Origin: Oscarella lobularis
Taxonomy: Eukaryota; Porifera; Homoscleromorpha; Homosclerophorida; Oscarellidae
DNA: 64,000 nt
Direction: 5' to 3'
Assembly (NCBI RefSeq): GCF_947507565.1
Contig: NC_089179.1
Location: 1,302,001 to 1,366,000 of the forward strand
In this document: positions 44,427-54,790 of the stretch, piece by piece
Position numbering within the stretch: position 1 is the stretch's first letter
Layout of the letters: the number at the start of each line of letters is the position of its first letter
Made by a program: the position numbers and the translations under genes
Notes under the pieces: generated by a model
What the model was told of the DNA's origin: nothing
What the model saw: the letters and a program-made list of their open reading frames with translations, nothing else
The model's database searches: none

Positions 44427-44990
44427 ATGCAGTGTCATACAAGGCTCAAGCGAGAGCTAAAATCTCTCTCCGAATCGCCGCCGCCCAACGTTTCGTGTTG
44501 GTTGAACGAAGACTCGCTCAACACGCTCACAGCGAGTCCGATTAGAGCTCAGCTACGTCTAAACCACGGCAAAAATCTTTTGTATGTCCTAGAAATCATC
44601 GGCCCCCCTTCTACTCCGTACGAAAAAGGCGTTTTCACACTTCACATCGCCATTCCCGATCGCTATCCGTTCGAACCGCCGCGAATTCGCTTCACAACAC
44701 CCATCTATCATCCCAACATCGACGACGCCGGTCGAATATGCTTGGACCTGCTCAAAATGCCGCCAAACGGCGCCTGGAAGCCGGCCGTCAACATAGCCGG
44801 TCTCCTCTCTTCTATATTCCTTCTCATGTCTGATCCCAATCCCGATGACGGACTCATGTTCGATATAGCGCGTCAATATAAAACCGATAAGGGCGCCTTT
44901 ACTCGCAAGGCGAGAGAATGGACGCAGAGACATGCGATGAAGGAGACGAGCGACGATGAACCCCAAAGCAAATGTCCTAGACTAGATTAG
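44427..44990 (+). CDS. UBE2T: Ubiquitin-conjugating enzyme E2 T (Fanconi anemia pathway)
   Basis: A single-exon 187-residue E2. The start MQCHTRLKRELKSLSESPPP resembles UBE2T. It then has GPPSTPYEKGVFTLHIAIP, YPFEPPRIRFTTPIYHPNI with the HPN motif, and the catalytic Cys in AGRICLDLLKMPPNGAW. The longer C-terminal helix and a basic tail (KCPRLD) fit UBE2T more than UBE2D. It partners FANCL to monoubiquitinate FANCD2/FANCI. An insert between strands 1 and 2 (TASPIRAQLRLNHGKNLLYV) differs from the human protein. It converges with the USP30-like gene. Confidence 0.88.
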   Translation: MQCHTRLKRELKSLSESPPPNVSCWLNEDSLNTLTASPIRAQLRLNHGKNLLYVLEIIGPPSTPYEKGVFTLHIAIPDRYPFEPPRIRFTTPIYHPNIDDAGRICLDLLKMPPNGAWKPAVNIAGLLSSIFLLMSDPNPDDGLMFDIARQYKTDKGAFTRKAREWTQRHAMKETSDDEPQSKCPRLD

Positions 44991-45050
44991 ACTACGAATG
45001 ACTTCAGGTTGCAACTACGTGCTTTAGATAAGACTAACTAGTTATAATTT

Positions 45051-46880
45051 CTAAATCGTGCTCACTTGGGCTGTCTTATTCGTTTGTGTTTTTTCATAAA
45101 AAAGCATGTAGGCCGAGCAGGCTTTTACTTCTTGTTCGGTGGTCGTACGAACTTGCGTGTCAGAAGCATAGAGCCACCGAGAGTCGTCGAGCTTGCGATA
45201 GGTGATGAAGTGTCCGCTGTGCACGCCACCAAGGTGACTTATGACGGCTTTCAGACTGTAGCTTCTTCCCGAGAAGAAACTAAATAATGGTGCTTTATTG
45301 ACCTGGACTTTCTAGACTTCGTTTCTTCCGGCTTACTCTTGCATGCTTTTATTGAAGTAGTTGTCCGAGTAGGGGCTCATGTCAAGTGTCATTGGGAAGG
45401 AAATAAACGTGTCGTCTTTCAGGGGAATGCCGTCATTAGTCCAAATCGTTCTTTTCACGTGAAAACATAGGCATTCCGGCAACTGTGAAGTAACGCTGTT
45501 CTAAGGGAGTCACCTGTATATTAGTATTTCTTACTCGGGCAAAACATAGACGCTTTTTTCTTTTGCACTTCCCGTCTTCCTGTATTTTGACATTAAGTTA
45601 CAAGTCAGGTATTGATTTATCTTCGAGTGCCACCTACAGAATACTGGACAATTTCAGTCTTCGTGTATTCTTCTAAACATGCATGTAGGTGAAGCAGCTT
45701 TCCCTATACAAACGGAGGACTAGATAGTAAACACGCTAATCTCGCAACTAACTGTGCTTCTCGGCAGGCTCAATGATATACTATTAAACGATTCAAACAT
45801 GACTGGAAACTAAAATGCTGTATATTAACACGCCAATGATCGATGCTTTTTATCATAGTGTGCTTACCGTTTTCGAATCTGCCACTGCTTGCATGCAGTT
45901 TGCTAGTAGACCACTGAACGGGTTGCTAGTAGATGAACTGCTCCTAGACATGTAAGACAGAGATCCTAAAAACGGTTAGCAGAGCTGATTGGTGCTAGAA
46001 GAACGCAACCTACAACCAACTGGATACCTCTGCCAAGTACAGACGCTAACTGATCCCCAGTTACGGTTACAGTCTAAGAGGACAAAGTAAGAGCTTGAAC
46101 GTGACGAGTACAACTCACGTTTGTCAGAAGAGACACAGCAGTCTCCTCCTTCTATATTCAATCAGTTACATTTTAGATTTTTCCTCTTTCACAGTACCTT
46201 TTGAATAAGTGCTGACATTATGACTTGGAAAAACTCGTACGAATCCTTAGCAAAAGCTTCACTGTGTGTTATGTAAATACTACATGAGCAATTAACCTGC
46301 TCTTCAAGTATCGGAACGACGTAACCAACGTTTTTGAGAGCCACAAGCACACGTGTAGGACTAACATCCGTGTCATAACGATTCTTCGACACGTGAAGCT
46401 CTGATGAATTTTTTAGATTCAATTAGCAGGGATCATCGGACTACTATACCTGAGATGAGATCATTCAAAGACACTACAGTTTCTTTGTTGCAAATATCTG
46501 AATTATCGGCCAGTTTTTCAAGCCAAGGAATAACACATTTACACGAAGCAAATGCCTGAACGCACAGTAAGGTGCAGCATATCAACGCGTATATTTATCT
46601 TTCTTACCTGAAATAAAGCATTAACGTAGCACGTGGTACCAAGATTTGCTATGCCTCGGTGGTACGTCTCTAGTAAGTGAAAGCATACATGGTGTAAGTT
46701 CGAGGCGACGCCACAATTTTGCACGAAGTAGCCTACCCAGAGACAGAGCCGGAAAGGGAGATCCATACGTTACATAGTAGGCAATCGCTCCGGCGGCTCC
46801 TAAGGCCGCTAGCAGTAAAGGACGATTCTGCAGGAGCGATTCAATTGCGAGTGCAAGTAGCCCGAAACCCGGATATACAT
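45051..46880 (-). CDS. USP30: USP30-like mitochondrial deubiquitinase
   Basis: A multi-exon ubiquitin-specific protease. The cysteine box is GIANLGTTCYVNALFQ (near 46640). The next exons carry CVIPWLEKLADNSD and EEQDSYEFFQVIMSAL, where DSYEFF is the QQDAHEF equivalent. The histidine box is HLGGVHSGHFITYRKL, with ACSAYMLFYEK near the C-terminus and stop TAG 45051-45053. Upstream of the catalytic domain a transmembrane segment (LLLAALGAAGAIAYYVTY) matches the outer-membrane anchor of USP30, which counters Parkin-driven mitophagy. The exon holding the anchor has no in-frame ATG after an upstream TAG, so the true start codon lies in an exon I could not place. The 46880 boundary is approximate. 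Confidence 0.8.
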
Positions 46881-47253
46881 ATGTACAGTACTGTGCCTAC
46901 TGAACGCTGTATCTTCGGCTTAGGAGTGGTCTAATTCATTATTTTATCTAGATAGACCACAGAAAAAGTGAATAGCTGCTTTTTTCTTACATCAAATCGA
47001 ACTCAATTTCGATGGCGCAAACCGGAAAAAGTGTTTTTCGCGCTAGATCACAAGACACAGACGGGTAGACGGAACTGTGGAGATGGTCTCATATAAGAAA
47101 ACAATATATTGCGCGCATGAGAGCGAACAAAAACAGCAACACAGACACTGACGGTATTACAAATCAAAAAAGAGAGCGAGGTAAGTATTAGCGTCTCGTC
47201 CATCATTGTGCATGGACTATACAAAAATATAGCCCCTCTTTGCTTGGTTTCGT
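46881..47253. other. Spacer between USP30-like and SMIM30-like genes
   Basis: Probably the SMIM30-like 3' UTR plus the missing first exon and promoter of the USP30-like gene. I see no clear coding segment. Confidence 0.35.
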
Positions 47254-47427
47254 TTACGCTGCCGCTTTCTTTCGAGCATAATAGCCTATGCAGGCGAATA
47301 TGCCAAGGATACCGATAACGAGACCCAGAACGAGCGCGATCGCGTCGCCAGCATCAAATGCCGCCACGCCGGGAACGAAGAGGCCGAGAAGAGCGACGAT
47401 TACGAGAAGGAAATAAGCGTTCTCCAT
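47254..47427 (-). CDS. SMIM30: SMIM30-like microprotein, 57 residues
   Basis: A short single-exon frame from ATG 47425-47427 to TAA 47254-47256. It opens with a signal-like hydrophobic stretch (YFLLVIVALLGLFVPGVAAF). After a DAGDAIAL motif there is a transmembrane helix (VLGLVIGILGIFACIGYY) and a basic tail ARKKAAA. Human SMIM30 has the same plan, with EAGDAIALLLGVVL, a Cys-containing helix and YARKR at the end. Vertebrate SMIM30 is an ER microprotein reported to affect membrane-anchored signalling. The match over so short a protein includes almost every polar position, so I consider it real. It sits between aldolase and USP30-like on the same strand. Confidence 0.85.
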   Translation of the reverse strand: MENAYFLLVIVALLGLFVPGVAAFDAGDAIALVLGLVIGILGIFACIGYYARKKAAA

Positions 47428-47622
47428 TTCGATCCTCGTGAGTTGTGACGTTACTCAAGCATGCGCTATGCGCTAATTGCGCTCGCGGCGGAAACTCCCA
47501 CAGGAATTAATGGCAAGCATTCAATGCAAACAAACAAAAAACAAATCAGACAAAAGCACACAATACACAGACATAGAAACTGACTGTTCATTTCTTCATT
47601 CTTTTGCCATATAGGCTATCCC

Positions 47623-48705
47623 TCAGTACTGATGATTGGCAACGAAAAGACTCTTCCCAGCAGCACCGCCTTCTCCTTCGACAGCCTGATACTCACCCCG
47701 GCAAGCCTGGCTATTGGCCTTCGCACGCACAAGAAACGCATCCTGCCCGCTCTTGACAAGCTTCGCATCTCCCTTCCAAGCGGCAAGAGCGCTCGCTTGA
47801 AGTGCTCTTCCATAGGAAAAGGTCACCGCCCACGGCCTGAGCACATCCAGCCGATTCATCGCATTCAAATTCAACGTCGCCTCCTGCTCAGACTGTCCAC
47901 CGGAGAGAAAGGTGATGCCCGGCACGGCAGCAGGAACGGTGCGTCGAAGCGTACGCACAGTCAATTCAGCAACTTCCTGCGGCGAAGAGCGCGTCGGACA
48001 ATCCTGTCCGGGCAGCACCATATTCGGCTTGAGCAGGGTCCCCTCCAGATAGACGTTGTGGTCGTTGAGCGCCTTGTAGACGGCGCCGAGAACTCGTTCG
48101 GTGGCGCGCGCGCACGCGTGGATGTCGTGGTTGCCGTCAGTAAGAATTTCCGGTTCGACAATCGGCACGAGTCCGTTGTGCTGGCAAATCGACGCGTATT
48201 TCGCCAAGACGTAGGCGTTCTCCTGTATCGCCACTTCGGACGGCATCGACGCGGAGATTTTGAGCACGCAGCGAAATTTGGCGAAATCGCAGCCGTCCTT
48301 CTTGTATTGCTCGCAGCGAGCGCTCATGCCGTCCAAACCCTGCGTCGTCGTTTCGCCGGTCTCGGCGCCGTAGATCGGCGCGAGACCCTTGTCGACTTTG
48401 ATGCCGGCGACGATGCCGAGGTCGCGCAGGATCTTGATGAACGGCGTCCCGTCGTCCGCCTTCTGGTAGAGCGTCTCTTCGAAGAGAATCACGCCTCCGA
48501 TGAACTGGTTCATGTCTTTCGACGACGTGAAGAGAAGTTGACGATAGTGGCGGCGATTTTCTTCGGTGTTTTCGACGCCGATATTGGCCAGACGTTTTCC
48601 CATCGTTCCCGTGCTCTCGTCGGCGGCGAGAATGCCCTTGCCCGCAGCGACAATGCGCTTCGCAATGTCGTGCAGTTCCTTTTTTTGTTCGTCGGTGAGG
48701 TTCAT
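47623..48705 (-). CDS. ALDO: Class I fructose-bisphosphate aldolase
   Basis: A single-exon glycolytic enzyme of 360 residues from ATG 48703-48705 ([19 protein letters not shown]). Key parts are the phosphate/active-site segment [25 protein letters not shown], the Schiff-base lysine in [33 protein letters not shown] and the C-terminal tyrosine (NHQY) needed for full activity. The start is shorter by a few residues than vertebrate aldolases. An upstream GTG-led extension exists (SSPHAR) but has no ATG, so a small extra 5' exon is possible. Codon use is GC-rich, as expected for high expression. Confidence 0.95.
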   Translation of the reverse strand: MNLTDEQKKELHDIAKRIVAAGKGILAADESTGTMGKRLANIGVENTEENRRHYRQLLFTSSKDMNQFIGGVILFEETLYQKADDGTPFIKILRDLGIVAGIKVDKGLAPIYGAETGETTTQGLDGMSARCEQYKKDGCDFAKFRCVLKISASMPSEVAIQENAYVLAKYASICQHNGLVPIVEPEILTDGNHDIHACARATERVLGAVYKALNDHNVYLEGTLLKPNMVLPGQDCPTRSSPQEVAELTVRTLRRTVPAAVPGITFLSGGQSEQEATLNLNAMNRLDVLRPWAVTFSYGRALQASALAAWKGDAKLVKSGQDAFLVRAKANSQACRGEYQAVEGEGGAAGKSLFVANHQY

Positions 48706-48819
48706 TCTCGCGTGGGGCGAAGACACTCTCAGTGCAGTAACAAAGGGCGTTACGTGACGTCACAGGCAGGGTACCGTATATGGCCGTCACAGGATCTCTC
48801 TATTGTAATCGTATTTACT

Positions 48820-50108
48820 CTATGCTTTGCTATCTGCTGTTAGTTTTTGCTTCTGTAGCTCGTCTATGTATTTGTGTGCCCTATCAGGACCTTGAATTTC
48901 GACGTGAAGCTGGTGAAAAGAGTCAATAAGATAAATTAATCAAGCTACTCTATCATATTTGACTTGCCTGTAGTAGTTCTGCATCGTTTCTAACATCTTT
49001 TTCTTTCACGCGTTTAGCTGACTCGGATTCGGGATGCAATATATGAAACAGTTTGATCAAACTGGCTCCATCCTCAACGCTTCAGAAAAAAATTAATTAT
49101 TAGATTGAAGTCATTTTCTATTGATTACTTTTTCCTCTTCAACAAGCTTAGCAGAAGCCCGTCGATTCTCCGTCTACTCGTCAGATAGAACACCATGCCT
49201 CCATAATGACACGTAGAATGAAGGGCGTCATAACACTTTCTTTTGTCAATGTCCTCATACGTTTCATGATGAATCTAACGAAAGAACACTTAGTACAGAA
49301 TACAAAAAAAAGCAGTCTAAGTTTTCACCCTTATGTAATCTTCCGAATCGCTATTGCACTGAACGTTGGCCAAGTCTAATACATCGACGTGCCTTCCCTG
49401 CTCGAACACAACCTAGAAAAAACGCATCGGTTGCACCGGTCTCTCGCCGGATTGCAAAACAAACGACTACAGGTAAATGCTCCGATTTCAGCATATTGGG
49501 AAGTTCTAATTTTCGTCCTTCGATAGGAAAATATATCTGACACATTCGATCTCTTTCCTGCCAAGTTGCCTGCCTAAGCACACCACTCGACTCCCGAACG
49601 ACAATCCGCGTCGTCTACAGTAAGAGCACAGGAAATGAGCATACTCAATTTCCCTCTATGTAAATCTAGATACCCTATTGTGACCGCTTCCCTTGCTGAT
49701 GTCCGTAAAGATGTATTTAGCATCGCTCAGGCCTTTCAGCGTTGAAGAATCGTCGGAAATGATCTCGTCTATTTCTTTTCGCGGTTCAACTACGGGCGGC
49801 ATTTCGAGCATCTGTTCAGCTCTCTTTCTCGTTTCCTTCTCCGCCTATTGACGAAATGTTCTAAAGCTGAACTCTACTTCTATATTTTTTTGACCTACTT
49901 GAGCTAATTCGTCACTCGTCATCAGTCGGTAGACGGGCGGAACGAGGGGTTCTTTCTGTCGCGCGAAAATCTTCTCCAAATTCAAACCCGTCATCTTTTT
50001 GAGCAGATTTTGCACTCGATCGTCGTAGAAATTCGCCAGACGACGAGACGGTGGGCGCCAAAGCGTCAATCGCGTAACAAAACGGCATTTGAGTGCAACC
50101 GTATTCAT
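48820..50108 (-). CDS. MRPS22: Mitochondrial small-subunit ribosomal protein mS22
   Basis: A multi-exon gene from ATG 50106-50108 to TAG 48820-48822. Matching segments with human MRPS22 in order are [120 protein letters not shown] and [12 protein letters not shown]. The protein belongs to the mitoribosome small subunit and has no bacterial counterpart. The first exon has a basic N-terminus ([20 protein letters not shown]) suited to mitochondrial import. It is head to head with SNX17, 82 bp between starts. Confidence 0.92.
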
Positions 50109-50190
50109 CCTCGTTTCTCTCGTTGATATCGCACCCGAGCAAAACGCTCCGACACGCCTCTCCGGACTTCTGCTCTTCGAGGCTTGCGAT

Positions 50191-52658
50191 ATGCATTTCT
50201 CCATTCCTTACACGTCCGAAATCGCCGACGAAACAGGAAAATTTGTGGTAATGCTGCTCCTGCGCGTCGTTTGCGTACGATCTAGCCTCCGTAAAAAGGC
50301 GTTCAATATTCACGTGAACGGAGCGGCCCACTGCGCTGTCCGATACAGCCAATTGGCTCAACTGAACGACGAAGTAATAAGTAACGTTGCTCTTCTTCTT
50401 CGTTTACCTATCATTTCCCGTCTCGCGAAGATCAGGCGTCAGTTCGGAAGCGACGATCTCAAAGAGTTTCCGCCGAAGAAAATAAAGTTTCTCAAGCTCG
50501 GCGCCGAAGAACTCGAAGAGCGAAGAGAGAAACTGGAGAAATGGATCCAGTCGGGTACGGAAACGTTGTCCGTGGCGTCACGAATTGCACATTGACATGT
50601 TTATATATACTATTAGTGAGCCAGGTGCAGAAGATCGTCAAGAGCAGTTTGTTTCAGGCATTTTTTCTCAGTGCTCAACAGGTGCGCAGATCACGAAACT
50701 AGCCACCGTGACGTCGTATTTTCTTTTTTTTTGATTTCCTAATATGTAGGAAGCGGCTCAGCTCGAAGCCGAAGAGGTCACTCTCGACATCTATTTGTGC
50801 AATGGTAATAAAGAAACGCTTCCCGTTCTGTCGACCGATCAGTCCGAAGACATACTCGAGGTTAGACTCACCTGGATCGACATGTCGTCGTATATACGTA
50901 AAACGGGTTTCTAGGCGTTTTGTCGCAAAATTAAATTGCCCGATAAACTTATTTACTATTTCGGGCTTTTTCTAATGAACGTTCACGAGGATGGGACGGA
51001 AGAGCGTAAGGCTCTCGGAATAGGGCATGTGACAGTCTCTGAGTTGTGGGCGCTCTAGTTGTAAGAAAAGTTCAGGACTTTGAATCGCCTTATATTTCGC
51101 TCAAAGATCTGGCCGGTGACCACAGAATTGTATTGAGAACATGGTATGGATAGAGGCATACTGTCATAGCGGCCTTTCTTCATTGTCTCTCTTCCTCAGG
51201 TATTGGGATCCCCGTTACGACGACGACCTGATGGAGAACAGCATTGCAGTGAAGCTTCTCTATGTGCAGGTAAGGGGGGTCGCTCTCTGCAAAATTGGTG
51301 TCAGGTTATTTGACGGTTTTTTTTGCTCAAGGCTCTTCATGATGTTGAACTGGGATGGTTTAGAGCGTCGAAACAGGAGCTCAAGCAGCTCAGCGCTCTC
51401 AAAGCGAAGAAATCGAAACGTGAAGTGAGAATTTGATTCTTTTTTTTCTGTGCAATGTCGTTCTATCGTGCGTTTAGTATTTGCAGCTTTTGCGCTCCAT
51501 TGGTCACTACAGCTTCATTCAAATGCTTCCGTGCACTGCCGACTTTCCGTTAGCGAACATTCCCGGTATTGTAAGTTTAGGTCCGCACCAACTGATACTC
51601 GAAGTGAAGACAAAAACGGTGAGTTGCGCGATTCGAGCAAACAAACAAGCGTGAATGTTATCTAACAGGGCGAAACCAAAGAGTTTAACTTTCAAGTGAC
51701 GAGAATGCGCTGCTGGAAGGTGGTCACATGTGTAAGATAGAGCAATTGAGGAAAAGAGAAAACGGAGTGAAATTAATTTTTTCAGGGAAGTCGCATGGAA
51801 CTGTCCTTCGATTACCTGTTCAGTAAAGAAAAATTGAAATGGGTGAAAATTCAAGCATCGCAGGCAATCTTTATGAGTGTCTGCCTGCAAGGAATCGTCG
51901 ACGAGCTTCTCATGAAGCGCGACGGAACGAAATTCAAAGAGGTGAATCCGTAAATCGTTCTCGGTTTGATTTTTGGTTCGATACGGTTTCTTTGCAAGCC
52001 TTCCGACAGAGTCCGCGTAACGAGAACGCTTCACATCAAAAAACGCGAAGTTTTGTCGACGACTGAAATGCCTGAAATGCCTGAAATTCCTGAAATGCCT
52101 GATACTCCCGAATCGAGTCCCGCAGCCGAGCGTAGAGAGAACGGAAAATCGGCTAGCGTAGCAGAAGCGGAGGAACGCGACGACAATGACGACGATGACG
52201 ACGGTGAAAAAGAGACAGAGGAGACGATTGAGGGAGATCACATGGACAATGATGATCCTGAAAGTGGAAGACGAAGAAAGGAGGTGAGCCACTTGCACGC
52301 GAAAAGCGTCTTTCGCGAGCATCCTTTTTTCTTGGCAGAGGCCGTCGCGAAGTTCTAGCAGCAGTGAACGTGCTGTATCGCCGTCTCATCCCGCTCAGCC
52401 GGCTCGAAAGGCGAGCACCGGCTCGAGGTCGAAGTTAAAAGACAAGGCGCAACACCTGAAGGTTGGTCAAAGGATTTGATTCGCCTCGCGCTTCGTGGCT
52501 GATATTTCGCGTATATTCAGGATAAGGTTCAGAGCGCTTTTCACAGCAGCACAAAGTCGTCGTCGACGGATGAGCCGAAGATGATCAATTTAGAAGAGCT
52601 CACGATGATTCAAGAGAATGAGGTATTTGACAAGGATATTGGCGATGACGATTTGTGA
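50191..52658 (+). CDS. SNX17: Sorting nexin 17 (PX-FERM cargo adaptor)
   Basis: A multi-exon gene; exon 1 is 50191-50247, exon 2 50299-50373, with the stop TGA at 52656-52658. The opening MHFSIPYTSEIADETGKFV joins AFNIHVNGAAHCAVRYSQL, the PX domain that binds PI3P. RRQFGSDDLKEFPPKKI follows. FERM-like exons include FCRKIKLPDKLIYYFGLFLM, ISLKDLAGDHRIVLRTWYWD and LSFDYLFSKEKLKWVKIQAS. A disordered acidic insert (about 52065-52290) contains MPEMPEIPEMP repeats. The C-terminal FDKDIGDDDL resembles the IGDxDL end by which SNX17 engages the Commander/Retriever complex. It recycles NPxY-motif receptors from endosomes. A decayed copy of its last exons is at 54425-54602. Confidence 0.92.
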
Positions 52659-52857
52659 GAAAGTTATTTCTTTTTTTTGTTGTACGCATACCTTGTAACT
52701 TCTTCGTCGTTTCCTCAGCAGAATTGGTAGTTTTTAAGCTTGGTACGCACGTTTTTATGTCTAAAAAAAACACACTGTGAACGTAGGAGAGAGGGGCAAC
52801 CACGACCAGTAACAGGGAAACGGAGTAAAGGTAAAGGATGTAGGATTCACGTCAAAT

Positions 52858-52925
52858 TGCTTGCCTTTCAATCATCCTCTAATCTTGTCATGTCCTTGTC
52901 CTTTTCGTCTGCTTCCGTTGCTTGT
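52858..52925 (-). pseudogene. Relic of the 3' end of the PUB-domain gene
   Basis: Read on the minus strand this gives EADEKDKDMTRLEDD then stop. It matches the true C-terminus of the gene at 54791 onward (GADEKDEDTTTLGDD, stop) at both protein and DNA level, including bases after the stop. No other part of that gene is present here. Confidence 0.75.
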
Positions 52926-53212
52926 TCAAAAACATGAGACAAAATACTTTGAATACAATATCTCACCTGTTTCAGGACTCGCTTTACTGGAGTTTCCACT
53001 CAGCGACTGCATCCACGCGTCATTCCAAATAAAATACATAATAAAATACATGTTGGAAAGAATTTCAACTACCTACTGTACACACTTCATTTGGATCCAG
53101 CTTCAAGTCGGTCGGACTCAACCTCAACAGTTCAGGGATAGATATATAGATATCGGTTGCAACATAATAACAAGCATCTACACAAAGCAAATATCTGTCC
53201 AGCAGACTGTTT

Positions 53213-53610
53213 TCAATCACCCTCTGACATCTCATTGTGCCCAAGCCATGACAAATGCTTAGAGAGAAAATATTGATCGTGCTCTTTGTCAATTCGCGTG
53301 CCTATTTCAGCGCCAGGCCACGAAATGCCGCTATTCAGATGTGAAGGATAGAAAGCAAATGGAAACTCATCGGCCCAATCGAAATCAATAATGAAGACCT
53401 AAAGCATATGAAATAAACTTTGAAAGAACATGGTGTATAACTGCTTACAACTAAACAAACCAGGCGAACCATTTTCTTTGTTTTCCTCAACCTTCTGTAA
53501 CAGAAGTTCTGCTATTTAAAACGAAAAACTGGAAGCTTTATGCACTCACAGATAGAGTGACGTCAGCTAATTTCCCAGTAACGGTGTTTACATCAGCCAT
53601 CAGACGAACT
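53213..53610 (-). CDS. Short orphan gene or gene fragment with kinase-like IIDFDWA motif
   Basis: I cannot assign a family. An exon with a good acceptor (CTTTAG|GTC) reads VFIIDFDWADEFPFAFYP, then SGISWPGAEIGTRIDKEHDQ and a stop at 53213-53215. The IIDFDWA ... YP ... WP ... I-x-x-x-HD pattern resembles the metal-binding D-F-D/D-W-A segment of aminoglycoside-phosphotransferase-like or other atypical kinases. Two small upstream pieces (ADVNTVTGKLADVTLS and KVEENKENGSPGLF) are possible exons. The N-terminal lobe and catalytic loop are absent, so this is probably a fragment inserted with the duplicated junction. Confidence 0.35.
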
Positions 53611-54424
53611 ATAAAGGATACGTACTGAGAGTGCCACCCACGTGCATGATTTTCCCAAAAAGGAGCCCCTACTCAAACTCATTCTAGCGACGTAACCCGA
53701 GTCTACATATGTCTATCGCAAAAATTAGGCAGCGAGAAATGCGTCACGGTGAGACACGAGGGACCTGACATGAGCGCGCGAGGACGCCACGCACGCACGT
53801 TCGCAACTATAGACTAGCGAGACGTTTCTAGGCTGTCGATGATTTGTATAGGAGCGCGCTTCTCTCGGGGTCTTCAGAGAAATTGCGCGAAGAAAACTGC
53901 GAAATCTTCTTGCTACAGTACGCTCAAAGGTAGTTTTTAGAACAAAAAATAGAGCAAAAACATGTAGTAAATTGTACTGTACCTCTGAAAAAGACGAAAA
54001 TGAGGCTAAAGACGAAATGTGCTCGTCGAGTTTCTTTTGTTTGACCGTTGAGCATGCGCACTGATGAGCATGCGCAATGCTGATCCGGGAGCGATCCGGG
54101 ATGGTCAGTACGGGATCGGTACGGGCTATTTGACGTTTTAGTTCTGTAACATTCGACGTGTTCAAGATTAGCAGTACGCCTTATAGCTAAAACGATTTCC
54201 GGCGCTCGCACCTGAGAGCGCTTCCTCTCGTCGCCAAAAACGACTCTTTTCAGATGATGATGGTTCAAATTGTATAAGAGACCGCTGACGGCAAAATTGT
54301 GGGTGAAAGCAATGCTGAGAATGATGAAGCCACTATTGAGGAAAAAGAAGCCAGCCACAGTTCCTAACGAGTACAGTAGGCCTCTGCGTTACTATTGGCC
54401 TCTGCGTTACTATTTTGTTCAGTC
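53611..54424. other. Non-coding stretch within duplicated junction
   Basis: There are open frames on the minus strand but none with domain-like sequence or splice support. A pair of short direct repeats (GAGCATGCGCA, near 54049 and 54064) and a tandem repeat GGCCTCTGCGTTACTATT near 54380-54415 are visible. Confidence 0.4.
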
Positions 54425-54602
54425 AGTGAATGGACAAGGCGCGACACTTGAAGGTTGGTGAAAGCAGTTGATTCGCGCCGCGCGCTTCGATCGTGACTTT
54501 CACGTATTCAGGGTAAGGTTCAGAGTGCTTTCCACAGCAGCAATTTAGAAGAGCTCACTGTAGAACTATTTGACAAGGATATTGGCGATGACGATTTGTG
54601 GA
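54425..54602 (+). pseudogene. Truncated copy of the SNX17 3' exons
   Basis: The bases match the SNX17 end at 52440-52680: the exon piece GGACAAGGCGC, the donor AAGGTTGGT, the intron, then AAGGTTCAGAG and AATTTAGAAGAGCTCAC. TTTGACAAGGATATTGG and GATGACGATTTGTG follow. A deletion removes about 60 bp encoding the Ser/Thr-rich part, and the stop TGA has become TGG. Homology continues into 3' flanking DNA up to about 54740. Confidence 0.85.
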
Positions 54603-54790
54603 GAAAGGCTTTTTTTGTTGTACGCATACCTTGTAACTTCTTTGTCGTTTCCTCAGCAGAATTGGCAGTTTTTAAGCTTCATACGCGCGTTTTCATGTCT
54701 AAAAAGGCACAGTGTAAATGCAACAGAGTGGGACAACCACGACCAGTAAAAAAACCAACGTAGTAAGCAGAATTCACGTATGCTTGCCTT

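Noticed and set aside
53725-54358. Two overlapping minus-strand open frames of about 145 codons
   Set aside because: The translations are low in structure, overlap each other in different frames, and have no splice or homology support.
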